From the NCBI GenBank assembly GCA_021234155.1, contig JAJEKV010000004.1, positions 6,452,109 through 6,516,108 on the forward strand: DNA of 64,000 nucleotides, given 5' to 3'. The notes beneath the pieces were generated by a model that saw only the letters and a list, made by a program, of their open reading frames with translations, searched no databases and was not told the origin of the DNA. Positions within the stretch are counted from its first letter, which is position 1, and every line of letters begins with the position of its first letter. This stretch comes from Isoetes taiwanensis (lineage: Eukaryota; Streptophyta; Lycopodiopsida; Isoetales; Isoetaceae). The position numbers and the translations under genes are program-made. Shown here piece by piece: positions 23,797 through 35,068 of the stretch.

Positions 23797-23931
23797 TTTC
23801 GGTCTTAGCTACATCTTAAATCTGTCAGATTCGTTTGAGATTGTGGCTCCTTTGATTACAAATTTGTTTTGATCTTAGCTACATCTTAAAACTGTCAGAT
23901 TTGTTTGAGATTCTGGATCCTTTGATTACCA
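23797..23931. repeat. Tandem duplication of about 68 bp
   Basis: Two adjacent copies contain CTTAGCTACATCTTAAA, CTGTCAGATT and TTTGAGATT, then CCTTTGATTAC. Divergence of several percent indicates an old duplication. There is no coding signal. Confidence 0.8.
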
Positions 23932-26900
23932 ATTTCCAGCTGGTTTCTCTAAGCAAGATTTCGTTGCTTGCTTCATCTGTATTGGATCGTTGGTTATGAA
24001 TGTGTTGTGCCTGTGATATTTGATGTTGCAGCACATGCCTTAAGAACAGCAAGGTAAATATACTGGTATTCTTCGCCCCAGATATAATTGCATTTGATCG
24101 AATTATTTGAAAAGTATTTGACATTAAAGTTTGACACAACAGGCTAACTTTTTTCTGTTGTGCAGAACCTTTGCAGTGTGTGGATCAATGTGTGGCTATG
24201 TTTCTGGATAGCGTGCGCTCTTATGCTAAGGTTGCACATATCTTGAGTCTCTGTTTTCCCGTGCAGGTCGGATTTGTCTTGCTGGTCCCCAATTTAGTGG
24301 ACTGGAATTGTGCAGTTAGTGAATGTGTACAAGTTCCTGCACGTTCATGCTTGTGCATCTGTGTATAACAAATCTGAGACCTATGCAGGCTGCTACATGT
24401 TCTTAGAGTACTTAGAAATCGAGGCTAAACGCATCCAATAGCAGTTTGCTGAATATGTTGTCTGCAACATGCTTTGTGCTGTTAAAGTACTTACAAAGTT
24501 TCTATAGAGTTTGCAAGAGAGTTTGCAAGAAGGCAATGAATCTGTGCTAAATCTGTTCTGTGTCTTCTGCATCTGCGGGGGCAACGCTGACCTTATATGC
24601 CACAATGAAACCTAATGTCTTTGACATGTCTTTGGAACCAGAAGCTACATTTGAATGCATGGATGTAAGTGGATGCAAGCTGTTGCCTTAGGCGTGGAGA
24701 GTGCAAGCTTCTTTTCGCTTTTTCTAAAAAGAATGGAAGCTCTTATCAATTTGAATTGCACTTTGATTATCGACACAGAATTTTGAGGGTGCTCTATTTT
24801 GTCACAATCTGGGCCCCCAAGAGGGAAAAAAAATGTGGTCTAGTGTGTAATGTGCATCCGAAACACAATAAATATGGCGATTCAACAAATACGTTGTGAT
24901 TGGACAATAAGAGAGATGCTTGGCTATTAACTAATGCATGATAAGCTTCATAAATTTTAAGATTGGAGAGATTTGCCAGGACTTGCTTCTCTTGGACAAG
25001 ATGTAGCAATATTGTTCCTACTACACTATATAATCCATAATAAACTTTAAACTATTAAGCTTTGATGGATTCCAAAACTTCTTTTTGTATCTCAGGAATT
25101 GACCTTGTGTAATTGATACGTTGTTTTGGATGTATATTCTTGCTTGCGTGAAAGGAATATTGATATGCCAAGCTACCTAGAAACAATGCGGTAATTCAAG
25201 TCAAAGATCCTAGAACATTTAAGAATAGAATAGCATAGAAGTATGAACATAATGGAACTTAAGCAATTTTTATAAAATTAAATGGATCCATTCAAGGAAT
25301 CAATAATGAAACAATGGGATAATTTAGATCAAGTCTACTAGAACATTTAAGAAGTTTCAATAGACCAACTTGAAGAATTTGAATACGTGAAGAATTTCAA
25401 GGAATCTAGACATTACATACATTTTTTGTGGTTCTTACTATTTGCAAATTTAGAAGTCCTTCTTTAATTCATTAATGATTATGAATTTCATAATGAAACA
25501 ATTCCCACGACATTTGGTCCTTCTATTTCTGTGGATGGAGAAGTTTTAGTAAACAATGGCGAGCCTCTGGCTGCTGGAGAATCTTCTGACTGGCCAAGGA
25601 ATTAGGAGTGGACTGTGCAATGTAACATCTCAATTCCTGTTGCAAGATGGTCATTGAATGGCTATCAAGCAATGGATTTGGCTTAAACCTTCGTAACTTT
25701 GATCTAGATGCATACTCCCATTTGTGTGACAGGACAATTGAAATAATTGAGATGGCATAATGTAAAACAGGATGTTAACTAAAGGCATTACTAGGTTCAC
25801 CCTCTCAACTGACAATAAATTAGTGGAGTTCTATGTACATTATAAATGCATAGTATTTAGTTTTTGGTTGCCCCCTAGGGGGCAAACCCTCATTTATGTG
25901 GGTTTTTGAGATTTATTAAAATGCCCTTAATCTTACTGTATCGTGGTTTCTGCCATAGCCAAGCTTACGTTCCTCATCATCGAGCTCAATTTTATATCTT
26001 TTGCCCCTGCCAACCTCAAACTATTCCTCAAACCGACTCTTCAAGTCTTTGGCCAGATTGTTCTCGCTTTTTTCGTCCCAATTCCTCCTTGGCTAGATTT
26101 TATCAAGGTAAAATCATGGTAGATAATGTGAATATCATTGATAATGTGCAAGATGATGACAGTTATTGAACTAGAAAAGCCAGAGGTAAACTCCTTGAAA
26201 AATTGCATGAATTGCCACAGAATGAAATTGCTTAGGCAACAAGATTCTGCAGAGCAACTTATAGGATGGTTACATTATTCTAGTTCATGGAGATTAATAA
26301 CATGAAGATGGCAGAAGAACAGTTCTTATTTTATAAGAACTCTTACTATTATCACAGAGGTATAGCTGATATATACAGTACTCGATAACATTTAATGGCA
26401 ATATGCAATGCAAACAAATTGCTTAGCTCTTGAACTTGGGATTGGACTCATGCTATTACTTCACTCCCGAATTTATTGAACATTTTTTCTTTCTTGACAT
26501 ATATTCCTTCTGGCCCAATTTTTGCAGTATCAGCTTGAGTACTTTAGATAGGTTGACTTCAATAACTACCACTCGGTACTTTGTACTATAAATGTACCTT
26601 GACTTCTTATACTTTAGCCTGATATCTTGAACATATCGAGGACCTTGACTATTTATATTGAACAGAGCTTTGTTGTCTACTTTTAATTGCTGCATTCTAA
26701 AATTAAGACATGAAACTAGGCATCTAATAATCAATAAATAAATGGAAATGCTGATGACAAAGATAGTCACCTAAAAAAATATCGTGCGCCTCAGTAACCA
26801 GTGCCTTCTCGCTTTTTACCTTTCAAAATTATGTTCTTGCTAATTTCAATACTCAAGTAGCATCCTCTACTGATAAGTGTTAAGTAAAAAAGCTTTGTTT

Positions 26901-28500
26901 GTCATTTCTCTTGTAATCACCTTAAATGGTTGAGATTGAGACATTGAGTTGCATAAGATATTGTATGTGCTCCAACGTTGATGTATGGAATAACAATAGA
27001 ACTCTGGCCTTTCCAAAACTAGAATAATGATTTTAGGGATCAAGGGTGAAATTCTTGTTAAAATCCTTGTTTTGATCTGCTAGATCTTGGTTTTCTCGCT
27101 ATGGCTATTTTTCTCCAATAGCAGTACCATGTGCAATAATATGATCATTTTCATGCAGAGGCTGACATAGTAGCAAATAAAAAATAATCCATCCAAAATC
27201 ACCATTATGACGGCGGATGATGGAGCGGATGATAATGGCAAGGATTCTTCTAGTATGGTGTGTGTTGGGGTGGTATAGTAGACCGTATATATGTTCATAC
27301 ATGGTGTGGTATATACACATGTTTATACCAGACCATTGCACGTATGCAACACACACCTAATATGCACGTACACATTGTGTATTAGGGGAGAAAATATGCA
27401 CTATGCAGTGTGTATTAAGGGAGAGTGCTGAGAGAGGGAGGGAGGGAGAGGCAGAAGGAGGGATCTTGATTTAGTCATGGAGATGGGGATTTTTGGGTTG
27501 TTCATAAAGTCAAGGTATCAAGTATTGCATTGTTTAAAGTAGCAATTCTGATTGATTGTGAAAACATGACTTTGAAGTATGATTTAAGCCACTTCACCCT
27601 CGAGACACGGAGGGCAACCCTCCGTGCGCAGCACCTTGTTTTACAAGATGTAGGATTTCTAAAGTCCAATATATGTCATCAGGAGTTTCGGGGTGAACAT
27701 TTACAGCTCAAGTGCTTAGTAGTTTTATTTACAAAGAACATTTAACAAATGGTATCATTTGATTAAGCAGTTTTTTATACCACAACATGAAGGATTCAAA
27801 GTCCATGTTATTAGGAGTTTAGAAGGGTAAACCTATCCGCTCAAGTACATTAGAGTAGTTCTATTTACTCATTTATTTTGCAATGGTACTTTTATTTGTT
27901 CAACAATATGCAGTTTTCCATATCATAGTACGAAGGATTTCCTCAAGAGAGTGTTATTATCTGCAACTGCAACTCTTTGTATTTTGAATTATTTTGTAAC
28001 AAATTGTTAATGTCAATGTTGATGAGATTGTTGAATGTCAATTTTGATTAAACCAATAAACTGGCAACTTTACGAAATCAGTAAACATTTGCCCAACCTG
28101 AATTTGTTTCTGCTTTGCAATTAGCAACCCAACATTAGCCACTACAGTTCAACACAACACAAGATTACTACAATTGTCAACTGCAATAAATGCATGAATA
28201 CCAACTAGCAACCCAAGATTAACAACTCCAACTAGCAACCCAATATGAACAATTTAGAATACCAACTACATGAACAACTTAGAACTTTCACAAAGAGACA
28301 AAATTATTGTCATTGGGATGACTATAATAAATGCAAAAATACATAAAATATATTGTCTAGCAATAGTTTAAATACGACGATCATAAGATTTGGCACTAAT
28401 ATGACTACTTTCTATGAAATTGAAACATGTAGAATTGCGCTTAGCCAAACAAAAATTGGCAAAGGAACGAAGATTCTTGGCATTTTGAACCACGAGTATT
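23932..28500. other. No gene recognised
   Basis: AT-rich sequence with no domain-bearing frame. It holds an 18-bp perfect palindrome TTGCCCCCTAGGGGGCAA at 25868-25885, a strong hairpin CACGGAGGGCAACCCTCCGTG-like at 27615-27635, and GGGAGGGAGGGAG near 27438. Part of it may belong to the Helitron that ends at 28761. Confidence 0.4.
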
Positions 28501-28733
28501 TTTGAAGCTTCAAGTTGTTGCCCAAGCTTTTGTATATGGAATGCGCGTGGCTACAAATTGTGTGTTCCATTGTTGCACTCTAAATGCCCAAACTTTTGTT
28601 TATGAAATACGTGTGACAAGAATACAAATTGTATATTCCATTGTTGCTTTTACAATCTTCAAATGCAAATTTTCATGCTCCAAATCTTTTTTTTTTCAAG
28701 TATTCAACAACCACCCCTTCAAATTGTCACGAA

Positions 28734-28761
28734 GCCCGGCAACGCCGGGCATCATAACTAG
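28734..28761 (+). mobile_element. Helitron 3' terminus
   Basis: GCCCGGC-AAC-GCCGGGC forms a 7-bp stem with a 3-base loop at 28734-28750. It is followed by seven bases and CTAG ending at 28761, with a T immediately after. A hairpin 10-12 bases upstream of CTRR, inserted before T, is the canonical Helitron 3' end. The 5' end is not certain: TCCTACTACACTATATAATC at 25017 is Helitron-like but is preceded by T instead of A. Confidence 0.75.
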
Positions 28762-29396
28762 TAGTATATGTTTTCAAATTCAGGTATATTTTCAAAGAGA
28801 TTTAGGGCTGTCTTTAGCTGTCTACATGTAATGTATGCTGTAATCATGACATTCTAAGATAATGAATTTCGATGAGGCATCTGCTGAAAAATCGAAAATG
28901 CCTTCTCAAGCTGGCCATCCTTTGCATAGGCAGTGATAATGGCTGTAGATGACATCATATCTTGGCAAAGCATTTGGTCAAAAATTTCAATAGCCTGGTT
29001 CAGATGTCTATGCTCAATATAAGCTGTAATAATGATACTATAAGAGTAGGAATTTTGCGTATCCATTTCCTGAAACACTCTATGTGCCTCTTCTAATTCA
29101 CCACATTTGCCATACATGTGGGCAGGAATATTTTGCAGAAATAGATCTCTGTTCAGGCCATCCTTTAAAATCTGCTGATGGATGCATTTAACACCTAAGA
29201 AGTCCTTGGTCATTCCACATTTTCTCAAAAGCATGATAAGTCTATTTATGTGCAATTTTCTATCCTTGGATGCCGGGGCAAATACTTCTTCTTCTACTAA
29301 GCATGTCTGAGATAATAAGTTCAACTTATCTGCCTTAATGTCTTTCTGCTCAAATTTTTGTGTGAAGCCTAAGATTTTGGCTTGATTACGCGGCAT
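28762..29396 (-). pseudogene. PLS-type pentatricopeptide-repeat gene, interrupted
   Basis: PPR proteins bind organellar RNA, one base per repeat. The minus frame from ATG 29396 reads LIMLLRKCGMTKDFLGVKCI, then HMYGKCGELEEAHRVFQEM, then 31-residue motifs ITAYIEHRHLNQAIEIFDQM and ITAYAKDGQLEKAFSIFQQM. A TAG at 28854-28856 stands where PPR proteins have Trp (SLS-W-N). The frame then continues with NVMITAYITCRQLKTALNLF up to the Helitron boundary at 28761/28762. The gene is therefore broken by a probable TGG-to-TAG change and cut off by the Helitron. No typical organelle-targeting N-terminus is obvious. Missing repeats and any E/DYW domain are not found on the far side. Confidence 0.82.
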
Positions 29397-30547
29397 TAAC
29401 GCGTATCAGCTATTGATTAAACTAGCTTTTACAAATTTTGTGGATGCCATCAAACCGATCAACAAAATGCATACCTACTAGTTTATAAATTGCAACGCCA
29501 GCCCTCGGGCCCCTTGAAGCCAGAACCTCGAAAAATACCCTGCAAGCCGATCAATAGAGCCAGTAACGAAACTGAAAGAAGGAAAATAAAAAAGGAGCTT
29601 CTAACATCGTATTAATTATATGCACTGAAACGCATCGTCGAGTAATCTTGTTAAATGAATGTGGAAATTTCCCCATGTGCATGTGTTGTCAAATCCAAAG
29701 AAGGGAAGAAGCAACGATCACATCATAGCCACAGCTCCAAATGCACGCCCATGTGTTGCCGTGAAAAGGACATCTAATATGCCCAACGGCTCTCCTACAA
29801 CTTCTGCTATATCTCTACATAATCAGCAGGGCTAAGAATCGCAAAGAGCTTGCAGCGATATAGAACCCAGAAATACATTTTTCCAATTCAAGATTCAAGA
29901 GGCTCTTTTGCCATGGCGAGGAAGAGGGAAGTTTGAAATCGACATAGAATAATTTAAGCTAGAAATTGGGATCAAGAACAAAAACCCAGGTGGGAAAAAG
30001 CCAAGAAAACCTAGGCGATTGAACTGCGAAAGAAGAAGGAAAGCTTGGAGCTATGAAATGCCGGAATGGAGTTAGCATGGGCGGCCTTAAACTGGCCAGA
30101 AAGTTGCCCTTTCACATGGGCAGCCCTGCAGAATTTTCAAACGGCATCTAGAATACATTTCGCAACTGGGCGGACTATCGCAGAACAACAGGACAAAGAA
30201 GCCAGCAAATCCAAAATCCAGAGGGAAAGAAGCAGCGATGGAAGCATAGCCAGCCAGGCCTCTCAAGCTACGGGCAATGTGTTGCCGGAAATAAAAATGT
30301 CGGACAATTCTAAAAACACACATAATTAATTTTACTCCAAGTGCATGCCGGAAAACCTCGCCAGAAAATATAGATAATTCCAAAAATATAGATAATTCCA
30401 AAAATATTTCCGGTTCGCATAATTTTATATTTAGTCAGATAAACTAAGCTACATTGCCCAAAAAGGTGGGGAAAGAAAGATTGGAAAGGCTCGATGCTTT
30501 CACTCATTAAACCTTTAATCTCTAATGTTTTTTCTATTCCTCTGGGG
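29397..30547. other. No gene recognised
   Basis: Short frames at 30066-30401 on both strands lack domains. Two near-identical ATATAGATAATTCCAAAA copies lie near 30370-30400. Confidence 0.4.
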
Positions 30548-30691
30548 TTTCTCGACTCATGAGTCGAGAAAGCCAGAGAAACACAGGAAAACAGAGGATT
30601 CGGGGTCTTTCTCGACTCGCGAGTCGAGAAAGCCCCCACGTCCTCTTCTTCCCTTTTTGCCTCTGGCTTTCTCGACTCGCGAGTCGAGAAT
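30548..30691. repeat. Three perfect palindromes at exact 60-bp spacing
   Basis: Palindromes start at 30548, 30608 and 30668. The second and third share the core CTCGACTCGCGAGTCGAG; the first has CAT/ATG at its centre and is still perfectly symmetric. With flanking TTT and AAA the first two are 24-bp perfect palindromes. Spacers between them are unrelated in sequence. They lie just beyond the 3' end of the ParB-like pseudogene. Confidence 0.9.
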
Positions 30692-30714
30692 CGCCCCGAA
30701 GCAGAGACAGTAAT

Positions 30715-31998
30715 TTACCTTATGTAGCTGGTACTTGCTGCTATTGTGTTCTGACAGTGGCTAATGCTGGCGAGCTCCGTTGGTGGCGTGTCCGCTGAGA
30801 GAACTCTGCACTCTCGTTTGGAATATCGGTCCTTGATCCTTTGCGGCACTTCCTTTTCCGTCTGCAATACTTGTGCTGCCCTCACTTAATGCTGACCGCC
30901 CACTACCCAAAACCTCACATCTTTTCCCTTCAGGTCTTCCTCAGTGGTCCACCTGAACAACTCACTGGTAGCTCTGCTGAATGGTATGACATCTGCATGC
31001 ATTGGATCCGCAACGGGATGACGCACCATGAGGTTCAGAATCTCTAGCATGTGTGCTGGATTAAATTCCTTGTGGTTGAACAGGACCGCATCGCCAGTGC
31101 AAACTTTCAACTGTCTTATGTCCAGCAGCAACTTGTGTCCAGTTCCCAATGGATAATATTGAGCCAGCCGCTCCATCTTTTGGGCCCCTCTCTGTGATTT
31201 TCTTATCTGGTCATCTGGATCCAAGAATTGGGAATCGACCAGTTCATCCTCTTCATCAGCATCTGAATCCTCTCGTGTACTTTCTGCTTCCTGATTTGCA
31301 GTCTCTTCTGGAGTTTTCTCTTTCTAAACTACATCCTTAGTAACTGTAGAGTGCTTTAAAGTCTTCAGCACATTGGACGTGAAGTTCCCAGTGTTGAAAA
31401 GCTTCTCTCTCACCCTGAAAATCTCCATTCCGAGCTCCCTAGATGTCAGGGTTCCGGCCTCCTTCATCCGTTCCAAATCCTTCTAGCCAAGGTTCTGACA
31501 ATTTAAAGGCGCCGGCCTTTTGTCGGTCCCCTTGGCCTTGCTCATTGAAGTGGAAGAATAATTGGATACAGATAACTTCTTGGTGTGATAGAATTTACCC
31601 TTGAAGCAATCTTCCACATACAATGTAAGATGTTTGGAATCTGGGGCAGCAACGGAGAGGACCACACCGACCTTGTGCTTGTCGCCGGAACTCTTTTTAT
31701 CCCTTTGCCAAAGGAACAGATCTTTCTCCTTCCCACAGGTTGTGACTTCGACATACCACCAGCAATCTGCAGGTGTTTCAAGTAGTTCTGTCTCCAATCC
31801 CTCGATAACGAAGAATGGAGTTCTACCAGTGATCATTAGCGTCTCTGCCGTAAATGCTGCAAGACAAGAAGATGAATAAAAAAAGGTGGATGAATCAAAT
31901 CAAAATTGAGAGCTCACCTGGAATCCCAGTCTTTCTTTTCTTCGTTCCGCTAGAACCCGCATCGCTCCGGCGGCCCGCTTCTTCGATGGAGTCGTCAT
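30715..31998 (-). pseudogene. Broken gene with ParB/sulfiredoxin-like motif
   Basis: A likely first exon, 31918-31998 (MTTPSKKRAAGAMRVLAERR...), ends in a GTGAGC donor. A possible 61-nt intron follows (acceptor AG at 31857-31858), then one long frame running to TAA 30715-30717. It starts FTAETLMITGRTPFFVIEGL. The frame keeps phase for about 380 codons but holds three stops: TAG 31483-31485, TAG 31324-31326 and TAA 30886-30888. The C-terminal part reads LLLDIRQLKVCTGDAVLFNH ... VRFWVVGGQH-stop-VRAAQVL. This resembles the ParB/Srx fold, in which a V-V-x-G-x-x-R-x-x-A-A segment binds nucleotide. The first and second exons do not join in phase. An acidic linker (REDSDADEEDE) separates the two halves. 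Function is unknown; the family assignment is tentative. Confidence 0.5.
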
Positions 31999-32396
31999 CT
32001 CAGAATGCCGGCGCTGTCTCTTGCTGCTCGAATTCCCTTCTAAACTGAGTCTCTTCCGGGCCTTTGGGATTTTGGGACTGCACGTAAAAAAGAAGGTCCG
32101 GCGTATTCTTAAATTTGAAATTAAGGACATACAATCATTCAAGGCAAAAAAGCGGGCTAAGGGTACAGCACGGCCAACTTTAGCTTGCCCAAACACCAAT
32201 TTGAAATTGATTTATTTCCAGGGACTAAGTGTATCGAGCGCAGTGGAGATTATCAGGCGCATAATTTTACTGGGGCTTAGCAGCCGGAGGCGGAGAGAGA
32301 TTCTGAACGAGTTCCCGGATGGCGCCACGACGATGTAAGCTCCTAACAGTGATTTAATCTATGTCTAGTTCTAACTGCGTGTCTTCTTGAAACTAG

Positions 32397-32620
32397 TTGA
32401 TTTGATCGATGTACATGGGGCGAAGGTAGCAACCGGAGATGGGCTGCAAGACACGGGCACTCTTCACTGCAGCGCCATGGAGAAGGGATACACGAGAATC
32501 GCTTTGAGACAAGTTTTTGATGCAGATGCCTTGTTGATGAGGCCAACAGAAGAAGCGAAGACTCTCGGAGAGGCTGCGAGATCTGTGATACAATGGCCCA
32601 AGGAGTTCTTGCGAGAAGAG
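32397..32620 (+). pseudogene. DUF8039-like exon of plant transposon-associated protein
   Basis: After an AG at 32395-32396 the frame reads LVDLIDVHGAKVATGDGLQD, then HCSAMEKGYTRIALRQVFDA, then LGEAARSVIQWPKEFLREE, ending at a GTGAGT donor at 32621. The layout (VATG, then HC/HG..., then a valine-rich strand, then TLG-A...WP+) matches the plant domain known as DUF8039, common in proteins carried by CACTA-type transposons. No partner exon is recognised. It diverges head-to-head from the ParB-like gene, so both may have belonged to one element; that is inference. Confidence 0.5.
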
Positions 32621-32663
32621 GTGAGTTTCAGAGATGCTTGTTTCATTATTTTATTAGAATGCT

Positions 32664-32929
32664 TGTTAGGCATGCTAGACCGGAATAGAACATGGAACTA
32701 CTCGAGAGCACGATCGGTTGGTTGTTTCCTTGTTGAGCATATTTTAGCGTCGAGACACTCTCTGCATTGAGAGATGCTGAGTGAGGGAGCAACCAATCGA
32801 ACTAACTCGCGAACAGCTTCATGTGTCCGTAGTTTTGGTTGGAATGGCTTTCTCGACTCTCTATTAGGCATGCTAGACCTGTTTAGATCATGGAACTGCT
32901 CGAGAGTTCGACCATTTATTGTTTCCTTG
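32664..32929. repeat. Direct repeat of about 70 bp flanking the array
   Basis: Copies near 32665-32735 and 32866-32929 share TTAGGCATGCTAGACC, CATGGAACT(A/G)CTCGAGAG and TTGTTTCCTTG. The second copy ends exactly at the LTR boundary (32929/32930), so the LTR array inserted into or recombined at this repeat. Confidence 0.7.
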
Positions 32930-34831
32930 TGTTGACCCTAAACCTGGCTTAAAGGTCAACCACAAGGAACCAATTCAAGTTTTCACTCAAATTGGGGTTA
33001 GAACCTCCAGATCACTTGAGGTGATCAGTCTATGCAAGGAAATCCCAAAAACAAGTTCAAAAAAGTTTGAGTTCTATACCTTTCCCATTTCCAAAAAATG
33101 GTACCTTTGCCAAAGCAAATGTGGTGTCGTGGTGCAGATCGATCTTTTAAGTCAGATGCAATAGACTTGGTCAAAAAAGTGGTAGTTAACCAACAGTAAA
33201 ACCTCTGACCAAGTCAGAGACTTAATCTGTGAGTTATTCGAGCTCAACGTGGGGTCAAATTTTGGTCAATGGAGGTCAAATGTAGAAAACAGTGATTAGA
33301 AATTGAGATTTGGAGTTGCCAATCATCTTCTTGAGAAATTCCAAAGTAGATAGGTTGCAATGGTGCTAGGGAAGAGGGGCAATCAATCAAATCTTCATTT
33401 GGATGTGTAGAAGTATTTTTTGTGACTAGATTTGGCAAAATACAGTCAAAACTGTCCAAACCTGAGAACAATTTTTTTGAATTTGAGCTATACTTGGTAT
33501 TTTTGAATGATTCCAACTCCTTTGGTTTGCACAGGCCCTAAGAATAGATGGCAAGTGGTCCAAAAGAATAGAGAAACACACTAGAATTTTCTGTAGAATA
33601 TTTTGTAGCAAGAATTGTAGAATAACATATCAGAAATGGATTTGACAACTTGGCAATCGATTTGAATTGATATGGAGGCAAATATATCATGATAACAGAA
33701 TATAAGGATGCTTCATAGCTTTTAATCACAGGAAAATAATCTTCTCAAGTCAATAAATAATTTTTGAAGGTAATGTCAACTAGATCTTGTGCATCCAGTT
33801 GAGGAGAGCTCAAGAACTTCAAGGATCGTCCAGATCTTGCTCAGCAATGATCAATGTAGGATCTGAATACTTCTGGGCCTTCAAAAATGTTCTGATCGCG
33901 TTTCCCCTGTATATAGTTTTTGAATTTCGGTTCCAGTGATTTCGGGTGACAAATTTAGGCTTAAATTATTGCTTAAGTTCCGGGATCCAAGAATAGATTG
34001 GTTGCAGGGAGAATGGAATCAAATCCGGCGTGATTTGAGCCAGAAACTCGGATTTAGGGTTCATGGCCGTATATTTTGGGGAATTTCCGCGATACGGTTC
34101 ACGTATTTCCCTTAAATATGCTGGGAATATTCCTGTATTTGGGATTTTAGGAAAGTTTTACCATGGTTCGAACTTAAAGCTTGTATTTTCTTGAAGTTTT
34201 ATGCATGCTTAGACCATGGCATCAAGCACCCATAACCTAATTTGAAGTTCTTAGGACCATGAGACCAATTTGAAGGAGTGGAGAGCCAACAAGGGTTTAA
34301 CCATGAAATATGAGGTGAGAAATGGAGATTGGCCATGGGGGCAACAAAGACATCATGTGGATAGTGGAGATAGATGACAATAAGACATGGATGTAAAGAG
34401 AACAAGGTCCACGATTGGCAAGGTATGGAGTAAGTGTGTATGGCAAGGAAAAAGCAAATGTAGAGGGCAATGGTGAAAAAGTGGATAGGGAATATAAGAA
34501 GGGAAAAATGGCTAAACAAGGTGACAAGGGTGGAACCATAAAAGGGAATCTTCCAAACTTTAACTTCCAAACTTCGAGTAATATCTTCCAAACTTCATAA
34601 CCCAGAATCTTCTAGAGCATATTTCTGACTAAGCATTTGACTTTAAATAAAATACCTCTTGTGAAGTTTGAACCTTGAGCATTGTTTGACTTGAAGCATG
34701 AACATCTTTTGACCTCCATAACAATGTTGAGTGACAATAATCTTCCAAGCTTTGACCTAGTCTTCTAAAATGAATTGACCTAGTTTGAACATATGAATCC
34801 TCCATTAGCATGTTGCCCTTTGGGGGCAACA
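32930..34831 (-). repeat. LTR1 (3' LTR of element A)
   Basis: 1902 bp with TG...CA ends. In element orientation it starts with the hairpin TGTTGCCCCCAAAGGGCAAC. A GATCACTTGAGGTGATC palindrome lies near 33011. Confidence 0.9.
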
Positions 34832-35068
34832 ACAGGTGAATAAAAATGGAAGAAAGAATGCTCCTGCAAATGACACTTGGTAATCATTAGTATCAACCCT
34901 GTTCTTGAGATCACCTGTAATGCTACCTGGTCAAATCATCCTAAGAACACGAAACCAATTCTATTAGAGCAAAGTGCTCAAAATCAGACTGTTCTATCTA
35001 CTGAAATAATGTGCTTAAAGATCTAACTGATTTAACTACTTTAAACCTACCATAAATCTCCAAATTCT

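Noticed and set aside
25017-25045. TCCTACTACACTATATAATC as the Helitron 5' terminus
   Set aside because: It looks Helitron-like but the preceding base is T instead of the required A, and no PPR sequence is visible to its left; kept only as a candidate.
27615-27650. Hairpin CACGGAGGG-CAA-CCCTCCGTG as a second Helitron end
   Set aside because: No CTRR tetranucleotide at the right distance; the sequence after it is CGCAGCACCTTG.
30525-30798. Two frames repeating SRLASRES
   Set aside because: The repeat is just translation of the palindromes at 30548-30691 in two registers.
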